A program made the translations under genes and the position numbers. 64,000 bases of DNA from CAVVPY01 sp963750295 (GTDB lineage: Bacteria; Actinomycetota; Actinomycetes; Mycobacteriales; Jatrophihabitantaceae), in assembly GCA_963750295.1 (NCBI GenBank), contig CAVVPY010000001.1:1550001-1614000 (forward strand). The letters run 5' to 3'. Of this stretch, positions 54,738 to 63,106 are shown piece by piece. Positions within the stretch are counted from its first letter, which is position 1, and every line of letters starts with the position of its first letter. The notes beneath the pieces are model-generated. The model saw only the letters and a list, made by a program, of their open reading frames with translations, did no database searches and had not been told where the DNA came from.

Positions 54738-57425
54738 TCAGTGCGCGGCCTCGTGCCACGTCCGGCCGAGACCAACCGACACGTCCAGCGGTACATCGAG
54801 CGCGTAGGCACCGCCCATCTCGCGGCGGACCAGGTCCTCGACCGCGTCCCGCTCACCCGGCGCGATCTCGAGCACGAGTTCGTCGTGCACCTGCAGCAGC
54901 AGCCGTGAGCGGAGCCCCGCCTCGGCCAGTCGCCGGTGCACTCCCAGCATCGCCACCTTGATGATGTCGGCGGCGCTGCCCTGGATGGGGGCGTTGAGCG
55001 CAGCCCGCTCGGCCATCTCGCGCAGGTTCCGGTTCTCGCTGTTGAGGTTGGCGAGGTACCGGCGCCGGCCCATGATCGTCTCGGTGTAGCCGGTCTGTCG
55101 GGCGTCCTCGACGACCGAGCGCAGGTAGTCGCGTACTCCCCCGAAGCGGGTGAAGTAGGCCTCCATCTGCCCGCGCGCCTCGTCCGGGGTGATCTTGAGC
55201 TGTTTGGACAGGCCGAACGCGGACAGGCCGTACGCGAGTCCGTAGGACATCGCCTTGACCCGCCGCCGCAGCTCGCTGTCGATCTGGTCCGCCGGCAGGT
55301 CGAACGCGCGCGACGCGACGAAGGTGTGCAGGTCCTCGCCGGTCGTGAACGCCTCGATCAGCCCGGCGTCGCGGGACAGGTGCGCCATGATGCGCATCTC
55401 GATCTGGCTGTAGTCGGCGGTCATCAGTGACTCGAAGCCCGCGCCGACGACGAACGTCTCACGGATGCGTCGGCCCTCGGCGGTGCGCACCGGGATGTTC
55501 TGCAGGTTCGGGTCGACCGACGACAGCCGGCCGGTTGCGGCGACGGTCTGGTTGAACGTGGTGTGAATGCGGCCGGCGTCGTCGACCAGCGGCAGCAGCC
55601 CGTCGACCACGGACTTCAGCCGCGCGACCTCGCGGTGGCGCAGCAGCAGTTCCAGTACCGGGTGCTCGGTCTTGACGTAGAGGTCCGCGAGCGAGTCGGC
55701 GTCGGTCGTGTAGCCGGTCTTGATCCGCTTGGTCTTGGGCAGGTTGAACTGGTCGAACAGGATCTCTTGCAGCTGCTTGGGCGAGCCGAGGTTGAACTCG
55801 CGGCCGACGAGCTGGTGCGCGTCCTGCTCGACCGACTTCACCGCCGAACCGAGCTCGGACTGCAGTCCTAGCAGCGCGTCGGTGTCGGCGGCGATCCCGA
55901 CCGATTCCATGTCCGCGAGCACGAAGGTGAGCGGGAGTTCCAGCTCGGCGAGCAGCCGCGTCGCGCCGCCGGTGTCGAGTTCGGAGTCGAAGGCGCCGGC
56001 CAGATCCCGGACGGCTGACGCGCGAACGGTCTCGACCTCGGCGAGAGCGTCGTCCGACTCGTCCAGTCCGCCGTCCAGCGTGAGCTGGCCGGACTCCTCG
56101 ATGTTGCTGCGCAACTCGCGGTGCAGGTAGCGCAGGGCGAGATCGGACAGGTCGAAGGTGCGCTGATCGGGGCGGAGCAGGTACGCCGCCAACTGGGTGT
56201 CGCTGGTGACCCCGGCGATGGTCCAGCCGTACTGACGCAGCGCGAGGGCCGGGCCCTTGATGTCGTGCGTCGCCTTGGGGACGGCGGTGTCGGCCAGCCA
56301 GCCGGCCAGCGCCGCGTCGTCGGCAGAACTCAACCTGGTCGGGTCGAGGTAGGCCGACGTCCCGTCCGCGCTGGCCAGCCCGACCCCGGTGAGCGTTCCC
56401 GTTCCGCGACCCCACTGGCCGCGGAAGGCGACACCGACACGGGCACCGTCGCGGGCGTGCTCGTCCAGCCACTGCGCGACGTCGTCGACGTCGAGACGCG
56501 CGAAGGCGACGTCGAAACCCTCGTCCGCTTCGGGCTGCGCGGCCGCCACCGAGTCGAACAGTCGCTCACGCAGCACCCGGAACTGCAGGTCGTCGAACAG
56601 CTCGTGCACCTGCTCGCGGTCCCACTGCTCGCGTTCGAGCTGGCTGACCGACACCTCGAGGTCGACGTCGCGCACCAGTTCGGTCAGTTTGCGGTTGCGG
56701 ATGACGTTCGCGAGGTTCTCGCGCAGCGCGTCGCCCGCCTTGCCCTTCACCGTGTCGACCTTGGCCACCAGTTCCTCGAGCGAGCCGAACTCGCGGACCC
56801 ACTTCGCGGCGGTCTTCTCGCCGACGCCGGGGATGCTCGGCAGGTTGTCGCTCGGGTCGCCGCGAAGCGCCGCGAAGTCTGGGTACTGCACGGGGCTGAG
56901 CTCGTACTTGTCCTGCACCGCCGCCGGCGTGAAGCGCGTCATGTCGCTGACGCCGCGGCGCGGGTACAGCACCGTGACGTGATCGTTGACCAACTGCAGC
57001 GCATCGCGGTCGCCGGTGCAGATGAGCACCTGCATGCCGGCCGCGTCGGCCTGGGTCGCCAGCGTGGCGATCAGGTCGTCTGCCTCGAACCCGTCGACCG
57101 CGAGAGCCTGGATGCAGAGCGCGTCGAGGACCTTGCGGATCAGCGTCAACTGGCCGGGGAAGTCGTCGGGCGTCTTGGACCGGCCCTTCTTGTAGTCGGC
57201 GTACTCGACGCTGCGAAAGGTGTGCCGCGACACGTCGAAACACACCGCGATGTGGGTCGGTTCCTCGTCGCGCATCAAGTTGATCAGCATGGACGTGAAG
57301 CCGAAGACTGCATTCGTGGGTTGGCCGGTCGTCGTGGACATCTCGACGTCGCGCAGCGCGTAGAACGCGCGATAGGCGAGGGAGTGCCCGTCGAGCAGGA
57401 GCAATCTCGGCGTCAGGTCAGCCAC
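54738..57425 (-). CDS. polA: DNA polymerase I
   Basis: The 895-residue enzyme has an N-terminal 5'-3' exonuclease (LLLDGHSLAYRAFYAL, TGDRDALQLV, GDPSDNLPSIPGVGEKTA), a middle 3'-5' exonuclease-like domain (about residues 315-480) in which the catalytic DxE is absent (VGVAFRGQWGRG in its place), so proofreading is likely lost as in other actinobacteria, and the polymerase domain (DYSQIEMRIMAHLS motif A, RRRVKAMSYGLAYGL motif B, LLLQVHDELVLE motif C). It functions in Okazaki fragment processing and repair. Confidence 0.97.
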   Translation of the reverse strand: MADLTPRLLLLDGHSLAYRAFYALRDVEMSTTTGQPTNAVFGFTSMLINLMRDEEPTHIAVCFDVSRHTFRSVEYADYKKGRSKTPDDFPGQLTLIRKVLDALCIQALAVDGFEADDLIATLATQADAAGMQVLICTGDRDALQLVNDHVTVLYPRRGVSDMTRFTPAAVQDKYELSPVQYPDFAALRGDPSDNLPSIPGVGEKTAAKWVREFGSLEELVAKVDTVKGKAGDALRENLANVIRNRKLTELVRDVDLEVSVSQLEREQWDREQVHELFDDLQFRVLRERLFDSVAAAQPEADEGFDVAFARLDVDDVAQWLDEHARDGARVGVAFRGQWGRGTGTLTGVGLASADGTSAYLDPTRLSSADDAALAGWLADTAVPKATHDIKGPALALRQYGWTIAGVTSDTQLAAYLLRPDQRTFDLSDLALRYLHRELRSNIEESGQLTLDGGLDESDDALAEVETVRASAVRDLAGAFDSELDTGGATRLLAELELPLTFVLADMESVGIAADTDALLGLQSELGSAVKSVEQDAHQLVGREFNLGSPKQLQEILFDQFNLPKTKRIKTGYTTDADSLADLYVKTEHPVLELLLRHREVARLKSVVDGLLPLVDDAGRIHTTFNQTVAATGRLSSVDPNLQNIPVRTAEGRRIRETFVVGAGFESLMTADYSQIEMRIMAHLSRDAGLIEAFTTGEDLHTFVASRAFDLPADQIDSELRRRVKAMSYGLAYGLSAFGLSKQLKITPDEARGQMEAYFTRFGGVRDYLRSVVEDARQTGYTETIMGRRRYLANLNSENRNLREMAERAALNAPIQGSAADIIKVAMLGVHRRLAEAGLRSRLLLQVHDELVLEIAPGERDAVEDLVRREMGGAYALDVPLDVSVGLGRTWHEAAH

Positions 57426-57476
57426 AGCCGCAGTCTATGGGCGGGCGGCGACAGCGCCGTCCCGGCGGTCAGCCGG

Positions 57477-58079
57477 TCAGGCGCCGCGACGAACCGAGAA
57501 TCCGGCCCGCTGCGCGCGGAGCAGGCGCGCCCGTCGAAGCACCGCGACCCGTTGCGGCTCGTCGGACATCCCGAGGGCACGGCGGAGCACACCGGTGGAC
57601 GCGACGCGGTGCAGCACGAGCGGGGCGAACCCGAGCCGGGCCATGTAGCGGTTGGCCTCGCGCGAACTGGACGCGACCGTGGCCAGGACCCGGTCCAGTT
57701 CCCACTCGTCGGCGAGATGGACGCAGGCGGCCAGCAGGGCGCGGCCCACGCCTCGGCGGCGGGCCTTGGGCGTCACGATCAGATGGGTCACGTGCAACAC
57801 CGGGGTCAGGTCGATCGCCCCCATGTCGTCCCGCTTGGCGACCAACAGCCCGACGATCGAGCCGGCCGTCCCGTTGGTGTCGTCCACGGCGACGAGCATG
57901 GTCCGCGTGCCCTCGTCGATGATCTCGGCGAACCGCGTGGCCAGGTGGCCCTCGTCGGGCTCGGCCTTCCCGTGGCCGCCGAAGATACCGATGGAAGTGT
58001 CGATCGACTTGGTGAGCGTCACCAGCGCGTCGACATCACTGATCTGGGCCTGGCGCACTCGAACGTTCACGCGGGACAC
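57477..58079 (-). CDS. GNAT-family acetyltransferase
   Basis: The 200-residue protein has one GNAT domain with LHVTHLIVTPKARRRGVGRALLAACVHLADEWELD (acetyl-CoA motif R-x-x-G-x-G) and EANRYMARLGFAPLVLH. The C-terminus is arginine-rich. It lies 51 bp downstream of polA-side sequence and upstream of the liv operon end. The substrate is unknown. Confidence 0.82.
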   Translation of the reverse strand: MSRVNVRVRQAQISDVDALVTLTKSIDTSIGIFGGHGKAEPDEGHLATRFAEIIDEGTRTMLVAVDDTNGTAGSIVGLLVAKRDDMGAIDLTPVLHVTHLIVTPKARRRGVGRALLAACVHLADEWELDRVLATVASSSREANRYMARLGFAPLVLHRVASTGVLRRALGMSDEPQRVAVLRRARLLRAQRAGFSVRRGA

Positions 58080-58177
58080 GCTGTTCGCACCTCCACGAGG
58101 GGACGAGCAGACCCTAGCGGGCGCGTGCGCGGGGCGACACCCGAGCCCCGGGGAGCTGAGAAATCCTCAGGTGCGGG

Positions 58178-58918
58178 TCAGGAAGCCGCGATCTCCTCAC
58201 CGAGGTACGCAGCTCGGATCCGGTCATCGGCAAGCAAGTCGCGGCCCGTGCCTTGCAGCACGATCTCGCCGGTTTCGAGCACGTACCCCCGGTCGGCCAG
58301 CCCCAGCGCCTGCTGCGCGTTCTGCTCGACGAGCAGGACGGTCACGCCCGCGGAATTGATCTCGCGGATGATCTCGAAGATCTGCGCAACGATCATCGGG
58401 GCCAGCCCCATCGACGGCTCGTCGAGCAGCAGCAGCCGGGGCTTGCCCATCAGCGCCCGCCCGATCGCCAGCATCTGCTGCTCGCCGCCGGACAGTGTCC
58501 CTGCCTGCTGCTTGAGCCGCTCGCGCAGGCGCGGGAACAGTTCGAGCACCCGCTCGAAGTCGTTCTTATCGATCGTCTTGAACCGGAATGCGCCCATTTC
58601 GAGGTTCTCGTGCACGGTCATCCGCGGGAAGACGCGGCGACCCTCGGGGACGTGGCAGATGCCGAGCGAGATCAGCTCGTGCGCCGGGATGCCGTCGATC
58701 CGCTTGCCCTCGAACCGGATCTCGCCGAGCGCAGGTCGCAGCATGCCGGACACGGTCTTCTGCGTGGTGGTCTTGCCCGCGCCGTTGGCGCCGAGCAGGG
58801 CAACGATCTCGCCTGTGTTGACGTGGAAGCTGACGCCCTTGAGCGCCCGGATCACCCCGTAACGCACCTCGATGTCGTCGACCTCGAGGAACGGGGCGGC
58901 GCTCTCGTTGCTACTCAT
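58178..58918 (-). CDS. livF: Branched-chain amino-acid ABC transporter ATPase LivF
   Basis: The 246-residue ATPase starts at ATG 58918, overlapping livG by 8 bp. Walker A is GANGAGKTT, signature LSGGEQQML, Walker B LLLLDEPSMGLAP, H-loop LLVEQNA. It energises uptake of branched-chain amino acids with LivG, LivM, LivH and LivK. Motif details (ICHVPEGRRVFPRMTV) match LivF rather than LivG. Confidence 0.94.
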   Translation of the reverse strand: MSSNESAAPFLEVDDIEVRYGVIRALKGVSFHVNTGEIVALLGANGAGKTTTQKTVSGMLRPALGEIRFEGKRIDGIPAHELISLGICHVPEGRRVFPRMTVHENLEMGAFRFKTIDKNDFERVLELFPRLRERLKQQAGTLSGGEQQMLAIGRALMGKPRLLLLDEPSMGLAPMIVAQIFEIIREINSAGVTVLLVEQNAQQALGLADRGYVLETGEIVLQGTGRDLLADDRIRAAYLGEEIAAS

Positions 58919-59807
58919 TGACGTCCTCCTCGCCGAGCACGCCGGTGTCGGTTTCGAGCAGGTGCAGCTCCGGCGCGGCTTCGGCCTGTTGCGCGGCGTC
59001 CTCGGCGGATGTGCCGAGGTAGGCGGCGACGACCACGGGATCACGCTGGATGTCGTGCGGCGTGCCCTCGGCGATCTTCTGCCCGAAGTTGAGCACGACG
59101 ATTCGGTCGGCGACCGACATGACGAGCTTCATGTCGTGCTCGATCAACAGCACGCTCGTGCCACGGACGGTGTTGATCCGCCTGATCAGCTCAGCCAGAT
59201 CGCGCTTCTCGGCCGGGTTCGTGCCGGCAGCCGGTTCGTCGAGCAGCAGCACTCCGGGTTCGGTGCCCAGCGCGCGGGCGATCTCGAGCCGGCGCTGCTC
59301 GCCGTAGGCCAGCGACGAGGCAAGCTCGTTGGCGCGGCTGGACAGCCCGACCTCTTTGAGCAACTGCCGTGCTGCTTCGGTGCTCTCTCGCTCCTCGCGC
59401 CGTTGCCACGGCATGCCGAACATGGCCGCCATCGCGCCGGACTTCTGCCTGGTCTCGATCCCGATCTTGACATTCTCGAGGGCGGTGAGTGCCGGGAACA
59501 GGCGAATGTTCTGGAACGTGCGTGCAACGCCGAGATGGTTGATCACGTGCGTCTTCTGCCCGAGCACACTCACCCGCGGGGCACCCGGGCGGCCCGAGGC
59601 CATGATCGTCCCCTCCTGCGGGGTGTACACGCCGGTGAGCGAGTTGAACAGCGAGGTCTTACCGGCTCCGTTCGGGCCGATGACGGCGAGGATCTCGCCC
59701 CGCCGCATCTGCATCGACACGTCGTTGAGGCTGACCACGCCCCCGAAGCGCAGCGTGACGTGCGCGATGTCGAAGACGAGATCGTCGGTGTTCGGCTGCG
59801 CCGTCAT
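58911..59807 (-). CDS. livG: Branched-chain amino-acid ABC transporter ATPase LivG
   Basis: The 298-residue ATPase has Walker A GPNGAGKTS, signature SSLAYGEQRRL (the LAYGEQR variant of LivG), Walker B VLLLDEPAAGTNP and H-loop LIEHDMKLV. The C-terminal extension of ~40 residues (QQAEAAPELHLLETD) is acidic and longer than usual. It is adjacent to livM (1 bp gap) and livF. Confidence 0.94.
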   Translation of the reverse strand: MTAQPNTDDLVFDIAHVTLRFGGVVSLNDVSMQMRRGEILAVIGPNGAGKTSLFNSLTGVYTPQEGTIMASGRPGAPRVSVLGQKTHVINHLGVARTFQNIRLFPALTALENVKIGIETRQKSGAMAAMFGMPWQRREERESTEAARQLLKEVGLSSRANELASSLAYGEQRRLEIARALGTEPGVLLLDEPAAGTNPAEKRDLAELIRRINTVRGTSVLLIEHDMKLVMSVADRIVVLNFGQKIAEGTPHDIQRDPVVVAAYLGTSAEDAAQQAEAAPELHLLETDTGVLGEEDVNE

Positions 59808-59808
59808 G

Positions 59809-62013
59809 TCAGATCCCCTCGGACGCTGGTACGGCTCGCACTTCGCTGCCGGGCGCTTCGTCGAGGCCGTGCAGTTCGGCCGCGCGGCGCTTGGCCGGGA
59901 TCAACCCGGCCGGCCGGAAGATCATCATGAGCATGATCAGCACGCCGATCCACATCTGCCGATCGTTCAGGGGCACCTGCTCCTTCAGGAATTGTGGCAG
60001 CCAGGTGAGCACGGCAGCACCCGCGATGGCTCCCGGCAGTGAACCCATACCGCCGAACACGACGTAGGCGACGATCAGAATCGAGTTCTGCAGGGTGAAC
60101 TGCGACGGGTCGAAGTAGCCGACCTGGCTGGCGAAGAACACACCGGCCAGACCCGACGTCGACGCACCGATGGCGAAAGCCAGCAGCTTGGCTCGAGTGG
60201 TGTTGATGCCGGTGGCCTGCGCGGCGACCTCGTCCTCACGGATGGCGGCCCAGGCGCGGCCGAGCCGCGAACCTTCCAGCCGGTAGAACAGCACGACCAT
60301 CACGATGATGAAGATCAGCAGCAGGTACCAGTAGGGCAGGTTGTCCAGACCCCAGGTGATGTTGATCGGGCCGACGTGGAAGACGGGGTGCGGGACGTTC
60401 GGCCCCACCGGTCCCCCGGTGAGGTCGAACGGGTTGTTGATCGCGAGCAACTGGATGATCTCACCGAAACCGAGCGTGACGATCGCGAGGTAGTCACCGC
60501 GCAGTCGCAGTGTGGGCGCACCGAGCAGCACACCGGCGATCAGGCATGCCCCGATCGCGAACGGGATAGCCCACAGCGGGCTGAACGTCAGCCACGACGG
60601 CGGCTTGACCGGCAGCACACCCACGAAGTAGGCGGTGGTGTACGAACCGATGCCGTAGAAGGCGATGTAGCCGAGATCGAGCAGTCCGGCCCAGCCGACG
60701 ACCACGTTCAGGCCGACGGTGAGCAGGATGTACACGCCGATCTGCGTGACGATGACGTTCTGCCAGGTGATCGGCAGCGTCGGCGGGTAGAACACCGCGA
60801 TCAGCAGCGCCAGCGGGACCACCGGCTTGAACACGATCGAGCGCTTGGCCCGCTCGACGGCCGCATGAACAGGCAGGGCATTGGGGTTCGCCGGACCGGT
60901 GTGCATCCGGGGCGCGGTGGCGACGAGATAGCCGGCGATGGCGATCACGCCGAAGGCGATGCAGACGACCCACCCCCCGTCGCCGAGGTTCTGCCACGTC
61001 TTGCCGTACTTGATGGCGAGTTCGGCGCCCTTGGTCGTCAACTGGTGCAGGACGATGAAGGTGATCACCACACCGGCCGTACCGGCGGCCAGGGTCACCC
61101 ACCCGAGGATGCGCATGCGCTGGTAGCTGCCGATCAGGCCGGTCACCACGCCGATCGCGAACAGCGCCAGCCCGAGCCAGGCCAGGTACGCGAGCGTGAA
61201 GGCCCCGACGCCGGTGCCGTTGAACAGGTCGTGCGTCTCGAGCAGATCGGTGTTCAGGGCAAGCGGCGCGAACCACGAGGCGTCGAAGAAACCGATCACG
61301 CCCACCACCGTGGCGATCGAGATCAGCGGCAGACCCGGACGCCAGCTCATCGCCTCTTCGAGGAAGCGTCGCGGCTCGGCCACGGCACTCTTCGCGCGTG
61401 CGACGCTGAGACCGGCCGACGCGTACACGAGGAAACCGAGGCTGGCCACGAAGTAGCCGAGCGAGTGATCGATCCCGCCGGCGAAGTTGACCAGCTGCTG
61501 GTGCGCCACGAAGCACAGCACCGCCGCGAAAACACCGAGACCCAACTGGACGTAACCCAGCATCCGGTTGCGCGTGAACACCGCAACGCCGCCGAGCAGC
61601 AGCGCGACGATCCACAGCACCCAGCCGAACCAGCTGAAGTACACCGAGACGAGCGCCGGCACGTTGGCCGACTCGTCGACCCTCGTGACCAGCGGGTCAA
61701 ACTTGCCGACCGGGTCGTACCAGTTCATCAGGACCATCGCCACGAGCACGGCGATGAATCCGATGCCGACCGGCAGTGCGCCCGGACGGTTGAGGTAGGG
61801 CACGACGCGGGTCCAGAACGAGATGGCGAAGAAGATCGCCACCCCGATGAGCAGGAAGATGAGCAGTCGCGGCTCGCTGGTCGCCTGTCGGAACGAGATG
61901 CCGAAATCGTCCTGCGCGCCCTCTTGGTCGCCGATCATGAGGGCGAGGACGAAGCCGCCGAACACACAGGCGATGAACCGGACGAACGTCGGGTTCCCCG
62001 TCAGCCGCTTCAT
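59809..62013 (-). CDS. livM: Branched-chain amino-acid ABC permease LivM with long N-terminal membrane extension
   Basis: The protein has 734 residues from ATG 62013 (overlapping the livH stop by ATGA); LivM is usually 300-430 residues. The C-terminal ~330 residues are typical LivM (YILLTVGLNVVVGWAGLLDLGYIAFYGIGSYTTA, GDYLAIVTLGFGEIIQLLAIN, GVFFASQVGYFDPSQFTLQNSILIVAYVVFGG). The N-terminal ~400 residues contain about eleven further hydrophobic segments with no family I recognise. Its function is unknown; it may be an accessory membrane module. Confidence 0.9.
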   Translation of the reverse strand: MKRLTGNPTFVRFIACVFGGFVLALMIGDQEGAQDDFGISFRQATSEPRLLIFLLIGVAIFFAISFWTRVVPYLNRPGALPVGIGFIAVLVAMVLMNWYDPVGKFDPLVTRVDESANVPALVSVYFSWFGWVLWIVALLLGGVAVFTRNRMLGYVQLGLGVFAAVLCFVAHQQLVNFAGGIDHSLGYFVASLGFLVYASAGLSVARAKSAVAEPRRFLEEAMSWRPGLPLISIATVVGVIGFFDASWFAPLALNTDLLETHDLFNGTGVGAFTLAYLAWLGLALFAIGVVTGLIGSYQRMRILGWVTLAAGTAGVVITFIVLHQLTTKGAELAIKYGKTWQNLGDGGWVVCIAFGVIAIAGYLVATAPRMHTGPANPNALPVHAAVERAKRSIVFKPVVPLALLIAVFYPPTLPITWQNVIVTQIGVYILLTVGLNVVVGWAGLLDLGYIAFYGIGSYTTAYFVGVLPVKPPSWLTFSPLWAIPFAIGACLIAGVLLGAPTLRLRGDYLAIVTLGFGEIIQLLAINNPFDLTGGPVGPNVPHPVFHVGPINITWGLDNLPYWYLLLIFIIVMVVLFYRLEGSRLGRAWAAIREDEVAAQATGINTTRAKLLAFAIGASTSGLAGVFFASQVGYFDPSQFTLQNSILIVAYVVFGGMGSLPGAIAGAAVLTWLPQFLKEQVPLNDRQMWIGVLIMLMMIFRPAGLIPAKRRAAELHGLDEAPGSEVRAVPASEGI

Positions 62014-62954
62014 GCCGCACGTCCCAGGCGCTCGCCGAGGATGCCGGTGGGACGGACGATCAACACCAACACCAGGACGACAAAGCTGACCACGTCGGTC
62101 CACTGCGCGCCGACGAAGGACAGGTTGGTGACCAGTACCTCGGTCTCACCGAGCAACAGGCCGCCGAGCATGGCGCCGCGGATGTTTCCGATACCGCCGA
62201 GCACCGCTGCCGCGAACGCCTTGACGCCGGGCGTGAAGCCCATCGTGTAGCTGGCGCCGAAGGCTGTGCCGAACATGAACCCGGCGACACCGGCGAGTGC
62301 GCCGCCGATGACGAAGGTGCGCGAAATGGTGCGGTCGATGTCGATCCCCATCAGCGCGGCGGTCGGGGCATCCTCGGCGACCGCGCGGATCCCGCGGCCA
62401 AGCTTGGTTCGGTTCACCATTCGGTCGAGGAAGTACATCGTCACGAAGGCGGTGACGATGATGATCATCGGGAAAAGTTTGATGGTCAGATACTTGGCGT
62501 GATAGAGCTGATGGTCGGTGTTGAAATAGGTCGGAAAGCTGTTGTTCGGCAATCGGTTGAACAGCTTGCCGGCCAGATTCGACAAGAAGAACGAGGCGCC
62601 GATCGCACTGATCAAGAACGCCAGCTTTGGAGCACCGCGTTTTCGCAGCGGTTTGTAGGCCGTCTTCTCGAGTAGCCAAGCGATTGCGGCACCGAACACC
62701 GCGCCGCTCAGCAGCCCGGCGACCACCGTGAGCGGCACCGCGATGCCGGTGAGGTGGCGGTTGCCGATGATGCCGTTCACGACGAGGTAACTGCCGAATG
62801 CGCCCGTCATGAACACTTCGCTGTGCGCGAAGTTGATCAGTTGCAGCACGCCGTACACCAGCGTGTAGCCGAGCGCGATGAGCGCGTAGATCGAGCCTTG
62901 CTCCAACCCGATGATTAAGTTCTGGGGTAGCTGCTGAAACCAGTTCTGCTCCAT
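62010..62954 (-). CDS. livH: Branched-chain amino-acid ABC permease LivH
   Basis: The 314-residue permease has about eight helices and the motifs LIIGLEQGSIYALIALGYTLVYGVLQLINFAHSEVFMTGAFGSY, AVAEDAPTAALMGIDIDRTI and GVKAFAAAVLGGIGNIRGAMLGGLLLG. Its ATG lies about 150 bp after livK, separated by a strong hairpin. It overlaps livM by four bases. Confidence 0.94.
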   Translation of the reverse strand: MEQNWFQQLPQNLIIGLEQGSIYALIALGYTLVYGVLQLINFAHSEVFMTGAFGSYLVVNGIIGNRHLTGIAVPLTVVAGLLSGAVFGAAIAWLLEKTAYKPLRKRGAPKLAFLISAIGASFFLSNLAGKLFNRLPNNSFPTYFNTDHQLYHAKYLTIKLFPMIIIVTAFVTMYFLDRMVNRTKLGRGIRAVAEDAPTAALMGIDIDRTISRTFVIGGALAGVAGFMFGTAFGASYTMGFTPGVKAFAAAVLGGIGNIRGAMLGGLLLGETEVLVTNLSFVGAQWTDVVSFVVLVLVLIVRPTGILGERLGRAA

Positions 62955-63034
62955 TGCCGAACACCCCCAGCGTTGGCATCGATCACAACAAGGTCAGGGC
63001 TACGCGAGGCTACTCCACGCGAGCCCGGCGTGAG

Positions 63035-63068
63035 GTGGGGCGGGCCGAAAGATTTCGGCCCGCCCCAC
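63035..63068 (-). terminator. Hairpin between livK and livH
   Basis: GTGGGGCGGGCCGAA and TTCGGCCCGCCCCAC form a 15-bp perfect stem with a 4-nt loop, 39 bp downstream of the livK stop and about 80 bp upstream of livH. It probably ends most livK transcripts so that the binding protein exceeds the permease, or protects the livK message 3' end. Confidence 0.75.
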
Positions 63069-63106
63069 CCGGCCGCCGCGTTGCCGCAACAGCACAGCGG
63101 ACTAGC

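Noticed and set aside
56121..58862. 913-codon plus-strand frame over polA and livF
   Set aside because: Antisense to three clearly recognised genes; no homology.
60376..62250. 624-codon plus-strand frame over livM
   Set aside because: Charged antisense translation of a membrane protein gene; no support.
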